Shown here: piece after piece, positions 58,258 through 64,000 of the stretch
Layout of the letters: every line of letters starts with the position of its first letter
How positions within the stretch are numbered: position 1 is the first letter of the stretch
NCBI GenBank assembly: GCA_028554645.1
Contig: JAQOOI010000019.1
Span: 1,550,001 to 1,614,000 of the forward strand
Direction of reading: 5' to 3'
Source: Omphalotus guepiniiformis
Lineage: Eukaryota; Basidiomycota; Agaricomycetes; Agaricales; Omphalotaceae
DNA length: 64,000 nt
Made by a program: the position numbers and the translations under genes
The notes under the pieces: model-generated
Database searches by the model: none
What the model was told of the DNA's origin: nothing
Seen by the model: the letters and a program-made list of their open reading frames with translations, nothing else

Positions 58258-59692
58258 ATGCTGCGTCTACCATTGGTCCTGTTTGTCTGGTCTCTGGCAC
58301 TCTTTCGGGTTGAATTTGCAGTTGGCACCCTCGTTAACTTTACCATCGACGATACGAACCCGGGACCCGGTGGTTCCACGATAACATATCTTCCTGACGG
58401 TGCGTGGAATATTGGACAGGATTGCAGTGGATGTTTTGCACAACCAGACCCCGCTCAGCTATTGGATGGTACTTGGCATGATGGGACTGTACGCAATAAC
58501 CTCCTTTTTTTTGTTCTTCGCAGTTTCAATTTGATTCGTTCTTAAAAGTTCAATCCGGTTCTTAGCTATTTCCCCAATCAGACCCTCACAGCAAGTGTAA
58601 GTTTCAATGGTACGTTTTCTTTGCAATCATCTCTAAACCTTTCTTGACATTAAATTGAATCCACTACACTCTTCAGGTACTGCAGTCTATGTGTTCTGTG
58701 TCCTTGCACGAACTACCATTTCACCTGATGGGGATTCAGACATGACTTTCTTCATTGACGGAGAGAAAGTGGGGAAGTTTTTCCAAAAAGCACCGGGTAC
58801 AACTGGGTACGACTACAATGTCTCTGTCTTCTCAACGACCTCGCTATCACCGGCAATTCATACTCTGACAATACAAGCTGGCAGCCTTCATGGCAATGTA
58901 TCATTGATTTTACTCGACTCGATCGTCTATTCGTACGTATTCCCTATCTGTCTCTATACAAAGCTGTTCATGAGATTCTTAATAGGTCAGATGATGGTGT
59001 ATCCGACTCTTCTCCTCCGTCCGTCCCTCCCTCTTCTTCAGTATCAACATCACCATCATCAAGTTCTGCTACACCGAATAGCCTGTCGGACCCTTCATCT
59101 TCAAGCAAGAAAAGCAAATCCGGTATCGTGGCCGCCGTGGTTGTCCCGGTAGTCGTTGTCGGTCTAGTTATCGTAGCAGCCATATTCTTCCGTCGTCGTC
59201 GTCAGCAAATCATTCATGATGACGGCACCACCACTATCGATTCGCCTCCCATTGAAACAGCTCGGTACGTGCCTTGTTAGCAGCTTATCCTATCTAAATA
59301 CATCCAACTTACCAGTACGTGCTTCCAGTATAAGCACAGCGGCACACGTTCATGCAAATGGACCTGCAATGGTTCCCGTGATGAGTACAATCACACCATC
59401 ACCCTCGTCGCATTTGACATTCAGCGGCGCTAACGGGCAGAGTATGCCACGTACTCGAAATCGATTTGCAGATGGGGTGATCCATCGTGTACAACAGTCG
59501 CTCGTGGCAGTCAAGAGAATGGTACTACGACAAAACATCCCTCAGCCTGATGTATCAACCCCGGTGTTGGTGCATCCTATGATGCCAGTGACTACTACTC
59601 CTCCGTCCTCATCAGGACTCGTTGGTGCGGGGGCAATCACTTTAGAGGAAGATATTACGTACCCTGAGGAGGATCCTCCTGCATACGTATAG
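58258..59692 (+). pseudogene. Serine-rich membrane protein family copy E, frameshifted
   Basis: Exons 58258-58488, 58549-58609, 58677-58932 and from 58986 match the family: signal peptide MLRLPLVLFVWSLALF, LVNFTIDDTNPGPGGSTITY, SDMTFFIDGEKVGKFF, stalk, helix and RRRRQ. The frame then meets TAG at 59278. Compared with copy D (CCTGTTAGC) the sequence reads CCTTGTTAGC, one extra T. In the shifted frame the tail resumes (SYLNTSNLPVRA...) and runs to EEDPPAYV at 59692. As it stands the product would be truncated just after the membrane helix and lose the PPxY tail. A GTACGT donor nearby cannot restore the frame with any AG I see. It could still encode a tail-less protein. Confidence 0.72.
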
Positions 59693-60371
59693 ACCTCTGA
59701 CTTGTTTTTCCCCCCAAACTCGCAGCTCCCCTGGGATTGAATATTCAAATTTTTCACCTTGATAGTGGGGCACAGTCTTTTGCCGAAGTTATAAACAAAT
59801 GACCATGTACTATATTAATTCATACTAATAGGTATGGCTGTGGTTGTCTGGTTTTGTAGGTTTCGATGAGTCGATGTTTTAAGCATCGGAAAGGGTTAAC
59901 GCGCGGAATTCCGAATAGTGGTTCTTGTGTTCAAGTTTCGACTCGTCTCAGTCTGCATTGCACAGGGATGTTGAGCACCTTTGATTATTTTATGCCTATT
60001 GTAGCCCTGACAATGACAAGTTCAAATGTTGAAGAAAGAGAGGAAAAAATTTAGAGATCGTAGTATCCTGTGAAGGGATGTGAGGAGATAGGCTCGTACC
60101 CAGCCGCTTCTACATAGAAACTCAGGCCACGTGGCCTCTCGGACCGTATGACTCCGAGTCGTTGCATCTTGTTTGTTCGCCAAGCAAACTAAATTTGGAT
60201 GTTTGTCCATCCAAATATGCTCGAAATGGAAAGACTGGGAACGAGTCTATGCCAGAACTGGCAGAATTGTACGCGACTCCTACACCCCTACATATTAATC
60301 CATATGTACATGCTGAATCTCGTCTCTGCATGGACCGTCTAACGAGCGTGAAGAACTTCAAAAATCGACAA
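59693..60371. other. Intergenic region
   Basis: 3' flank of copy E and DNA up to the MRD1-like duplicate. Nothing recognised. Confidence 0.45.
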
Positions 60372-62233
60372 CAATAACGATTTTACAGACTTCTAGGTCG
60401 TTTGTGCGTAACCTAAACCTCGCGTTTCGTTTTCGTGCACAGAGGCGGAGTTGGAGGAGTTTTCAGCCAGTATGGACAAGTATCAACTGAGGTGAGTTCG
60501 GTTTTCTTATTTGTTTCTACGTATGCGCCTTTGGCGATGCGATTGCGTGAACGAAAAAATGAGGCAGGCGGGGGCTTAACGATGATTTTATTATGAACCT
60601 CCTTCTTTTTCCCTACCGTCCTTCTTTCGTGATCCTAATTGTCTTGCCTCCTCATCCCAGATACACATCCCACTTGACTTTCTTTCCTGCCAGATAAATG
60701 CGCATATACTACCTTCGGTTAGCCGTCCAACCCCGTAGCAGCGTACGAGTCCTTGGACAAAACGTCTTTTCAGTGATTGTACTTGCTGCGGTTGATCGGA
60801 GAGGTGTTGATGACGGGAATGGAGAGGGCGAGAGGCAGGAAGAAGAGCGTGGAAGTCGGGGAAAGAGTTTAATTGGACTATTGTGTAAGGATGTAAGTGT
60901 GTTTGCTTGTGTAACTGCGTTGAATTGCTTGCTCATTGAAAATTCTATCTGTAGACCGACGCAGTAGCATCGTCTATTGCTTCACGCCTAAGTAGACCAG
61001 AGGCCACCGTTCTCAATCCCGACTCATCCTCCGACCCCTCCGACCCCACTTCTTCCACATCGGCAGCTGTAAAACTCCTCTCGCTGAAACGCACAATGCA
61101 CATTATCTCAAGTCTAACGGCGTCCTCCCGCACCGCGCGCTCTGATACAGTCATCCTTGTATCCCTTACGGAACATCCGAGGCCGAGAGGTCAACAGGGT
61201 GCTTTTTCCACCAGCAGGTACAATTGCTGTGGTGGATAAACCTGATGAGGCCGGGGAGGCATTCAGGGCTGTAGCGTGAAGGAGGTTGGGGAACTCTGTG
61301 GTCTATCTGGAGAAAGAGCCTATTGGGATTTTCTCGTGATTCTTCGTCGGCAGCAAAGAAGGATCAGCCTGTCGTGCAGGGTTCGGTGGTTCAGTGGTTG
61401 GGCATGCGGTCAATATTCTTGGACAGGAAGCTGATGCCGATGCTACGACTGGGGACGAGCCTGCCTTGTCATTTGGAGCGACGCTCTTCGTCAAGAATTG
61501 GCTTTTGCTACGACGACAGACCGGTTAACCCAGAGTTTCCGGAAATTCCCTTCGTTTGCGTTCGCGCGTGTACAGACAAGCCAGATCCGAAGAAGCCTGG
61601 GGGTAAACTGAGCATGGGGTACGGGTTCGTTGGATTCAAGGATGCCGAGGGTGCGAGGAAGGCGATGAAGAGTATGCAGAGTTTCGTGCTTGATGGGCAT
61701 CCTTTTGCATATCAAGTTTGCTGGGAGAGGTGCGGAAGAGGAAAGTGGGAAGGATAAGGCTGGTGGTGGTGTTGGATCGAAGAGTCGAACGACAAGGATG
61801 ATTGTCAAGAATGTGCCGTTTGAGGCATCTAAGAAGGATATTCGCGATTTATTCGGGTATGTCCTTTTGGGCTTCCGCCAAAGGAACTCTCGGGTAACCT
61901 ATATTCTCGTTTTATAGCTCACATGGCCAACTTAAATCCGTTCGTCTACCTAAAAAATCCGACTCTCGAACACGCGGTTTCGCCTTCCTCGAGTTTGTCT
62001 CTAGAGCGGAGGCAGAGAACGCGTATGAGGCGCTCAGGCATACGCATTTGCTTGGAAGGCATTTGGTGCTTGAGTGGGCAGCGGAAGAAGGGGGTGAGGA
62101 GGAATTAGAGAAGATGAGAAAGAAGGCTGGTGTTGGGGTTGAGGTTGGGGTTGGAGGGAAGGAGATGCCTGGGAGGAAGAGGAAGTTGGATTTTGGTGGT
62201 GTTGGAGAGGGGGAGGAGGAGGAGGAGGATTAA
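60372..62233 (+). pseudogene. Degenerate partial copy of MRD1
   Basis: Matches MRD1 from within RRM2 (CGATTTTACAGACTTCTAGG at about 60380) to the stop codon, in inverted orientation to the intact gene. The RRM2 intron is present as one unit (60492-60660). Disabling changes include an altered exon end (ATCAACTGAG), deletions near 61160-61240, a stop in place of a Tyr codon at about 61278 (GCGTGAAGG for GCGTATAGG) and frameshifts near 61330-61600. The last third (RTTRMIVKNVPFEASKKDI, PGRKRKLDFGGVGE) is well preserved, so the duplication is fairly recent. Confidence 0.85.
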
Positions 62234-62902
62234 GTGTGACCGATGTCTGGTTCGGTGGCCTGCGTGAGGGTCCATTAGAGAAGCGACGATGCCTTGTTCA
62301 CTACGGAGTCAGATATCCATCTGGAGTGACGCTTCAAACTACAAGCACCGTTTCGAGTCTCGCTTCATGGTGACCACTTGGGAACGGGATTACCGGTCTG
62401 ACCCTCCTGGGCAAGCCCCCAATTCATTCACCGTAACATGCGTCGAGGTTTGACGCCTGGAGAAGTGGAAGTTGAAACGGTGTTTCGTGATGCTCCAGCA
62501 CCGACACAACTTTTCGGATCGTCTCAACGTCGTTTTACTTTCGAATGCCTCTTCTTTTGAAACGGTCGTTGGATCGTCGGTCTGGAAACTATATGTGACC
62601 GAGCCATATTGGAATATGGTTGATCTGTTCTCTACTGGCAATACAATGCACTGAATCTGTGTGAGTATGAGCAAGAGGGTGTCAGGACGCTACTGTAAAT
62701 ATAAGTCCTAGCAGTGGAGGACGCTCCACGTGAACGTCCTGTGACTGGCGCTGGGAAAATAAAGTCTTTTTAAAGATTTCCAGCTTTGCCGTTCGGCGCT
62801 CGTTGCTCTTTGCAAACTACTTCGAAGAAGTTGCAGACGACGAACGCATCGCTGGAGGATTGCTTTCACGTTACTCCTTTTCTGTGCAACCACATCTCCA
62901 AA
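62234..62902. other. Duplicated MRD1 3' flank, then intergenic region
   Basis: Similarity to 28885-29231 (inverted) continues to about 62547. Beyond lies unique DNA and the promoter of the F-box gene. Confidence 0.6.
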
Positions 62903-64000
62903 ATGGATCGCTTCATCCAAAGTCGGGAGATTTTACATCTTATTTTCGAGAACTGTGACGAGGAATCGAATGCTAATAACGCGACGGTTTGCAAGTTTTT
63001 TTCAGATGTATGCCTGGATGTGATCTGGTACGAGGTCAAGAGCTGGCGTCGCCTCTTTGGTCTACTTGGCACTTGCGTTAGACAGCCATATCCACAAAGT
63101 ACTAGAAACTGTCTACCGCCGGATTATGTGAATTTCTCTATTCTAATCTTCACAGTACTCATTACTAATATTGCTTTGAATTGGGTTTCATCAGTCGTTC
63201 CAGTCTTCAAATCTTTCCTATGAACAGTGGCGCCGTTTTCGCTCTATATACGCTCCTCGCATCCGAAGGATTGAATTGTATACCCCGCCCGATTCCGTGG
63301 TTGGCCTGATATCTATGATAGATGTAGTCGCCCGCTTCAGAACTGCCGAGCCTTTCCTTCCTCGACTCGAGAGCATCAATTGGCATGTTTTCTCTTTGAA
63401 GGAGCCCACAAGTGCGGTGTGGATGTTTATGCATCGATCCGTCACCCGTTTCGACCTGCAAGTACAAGATTCGTCAAAGGAGCTACTGCAGGAGGATTTC
63501 TCGAGGTATCTAGAGATTGTGGAGGAACGCATGCCCCGTCTGACTACGCTCGTTGTGCGTGTGGTGGCAAGGCAGGCACTGGAGGAACCGCTTGTCACTT
63601 TGTTGTCGTCTCTCACGACGCTTGAAACAGTCATTCTACCGCTATTCCCTGATAGCTCTAAACTTTTGAGGGTGGCTTCTACGCTCCCTCGACTGAAGAA
63701 TTTGACTATTGGCCACAAACGTTGTAACGCGCGGCTCTATGAGCGTCACACTGGTTGGGGCTCCTTCCCGATGCTAGGATCATTTAGGACTATGACCACT
63801 AGTTGTTCTTCTCTGGTCAACTTTTTCTCTGGCTTACCACTGTTCCACCTCACGTGCATCGATTTACCCTCCATGATCCCTATCAATTCACCTTCAGAGG
63901 TCCGAAACCTCTTTACTGCTCTCGCGGAGTCGTGCAGAGAACTCGCTGCATTTACCTTAGCCGTATCACGCATGGCAGACGAACACGGCGAAGCGGGCCC
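62903..64000 (+). CDS. F-box protein, 3' end outside the window
   Basis: Exons 62903-63127 and 63195-64000; the frame is still open at the window edge, about 343 residues so far. MDRFIQSREILHLIFENCDEESNANNATVCKFFSDVCLDVIW is the F-box, with the agaric pattern of a short N-terminus and a CKxFxDxxLDxxW core. SYEQWRRFRSIYAPRIRRIE follows the intron as in many agaric F-box/LRR proteins. Later repeats such as LTTLVVRVV and LTTLETVILPLFPDSS look like LRRs. The protein presumably serves as an SCF substrate adaptor. It is not closely similar to the F-box gene at 8-9.7 kb, so it is probably from another subfamily. Confidence 0.78.

Noticed and set aside
59264..59330. Extra intron in copy E starting at GTACGT
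   Set aside because: No AG downstream restores the family frame at a plausible intron length; a one-base insertion explains the difference.
1..64000. tRNA or rRNA genes, CRISPR arrays, prokaryotic operons, intact transposases or reverse transcriptases
   Set aside because: Looked for characteristic motifs on both strands and saw none; the window is spliced nuclear fungal DNA.

Overview
The window looks like nuclear DNA of a mushroom-forming basidiomycete (Agaricomycetes). Nearly every gene is broken by many 50-75 nt introns. The gene content is typical of that group: an Msb1/Mug8-domain protein, agaric F-box/LRR proteins, a DUF7330 protein, a fungal G-domain GTPase and a family of serine-rich single-pass membrane proteins. 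All coordinates come from reading the sequence by hand, with splice sites chosen to keep frame and family motifs. No transcript data were available.

Layout. 0-10 kb: Msb1/Mug8-like protein (+), YEA4-type nucleotide-sugar transporter (+), F-box protein (-). 10.9-14.9 kb: tandem membrane-protein copies A and B. 17-20.5 kb: a GTPase gene whose 3' half is split into 21 consecutive micro-exons of one or two codons. 20.9-28 kb: M24 Xaa-Pro peptidase (-) divergent from exosome subunit RRP42 (+), then two basidiomycete proteins of unknown function. 29.2-37.5 kb, all minus: MRD1 (RRM pre-rRNA processing factor), a CMGC/SRPK-like kinase and an AAD-type aldo-keto reductase. 39-44.3 kb: membrane-protein copy C (-), prefoldin subunit 3 (-), copy D (+). 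45.3-57.3 kb: DUF7330 protein, MFS transporter, SHPRH/Irc20-type SNF2-RING protein and a small P-loop NTPase, all plus. 57.4-64 kb: a duplicated block with frameshifted copy E, a degenerate inverted partial copy of MRD1, and an F-box gene cut by the window edge.

Two themes stand out. First, splicing architecture is extreme. It includes the micro-exon train, an 803 nt MRD1 intron built of four head-to-tail GT...AG units with AG|GT junctions and no exon between them, five GC-AG introns, an 11 nt exon inside a Walker A motif, and an intron bounded by a 10 bp direct repeat with no GT-AG solution. Second, local segmental duplication has spread the membrane-protein family (five copies with promoters, relics and decay) and copied most of MRD1. 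The duplicate lacks the extra intron units, so it serves as an internal comparison. Housekeeping genes (RRP42, MRD1, prefoldin 3) look intact. No tRNA, rRNA, CRISPR or intact transposon was recognised.
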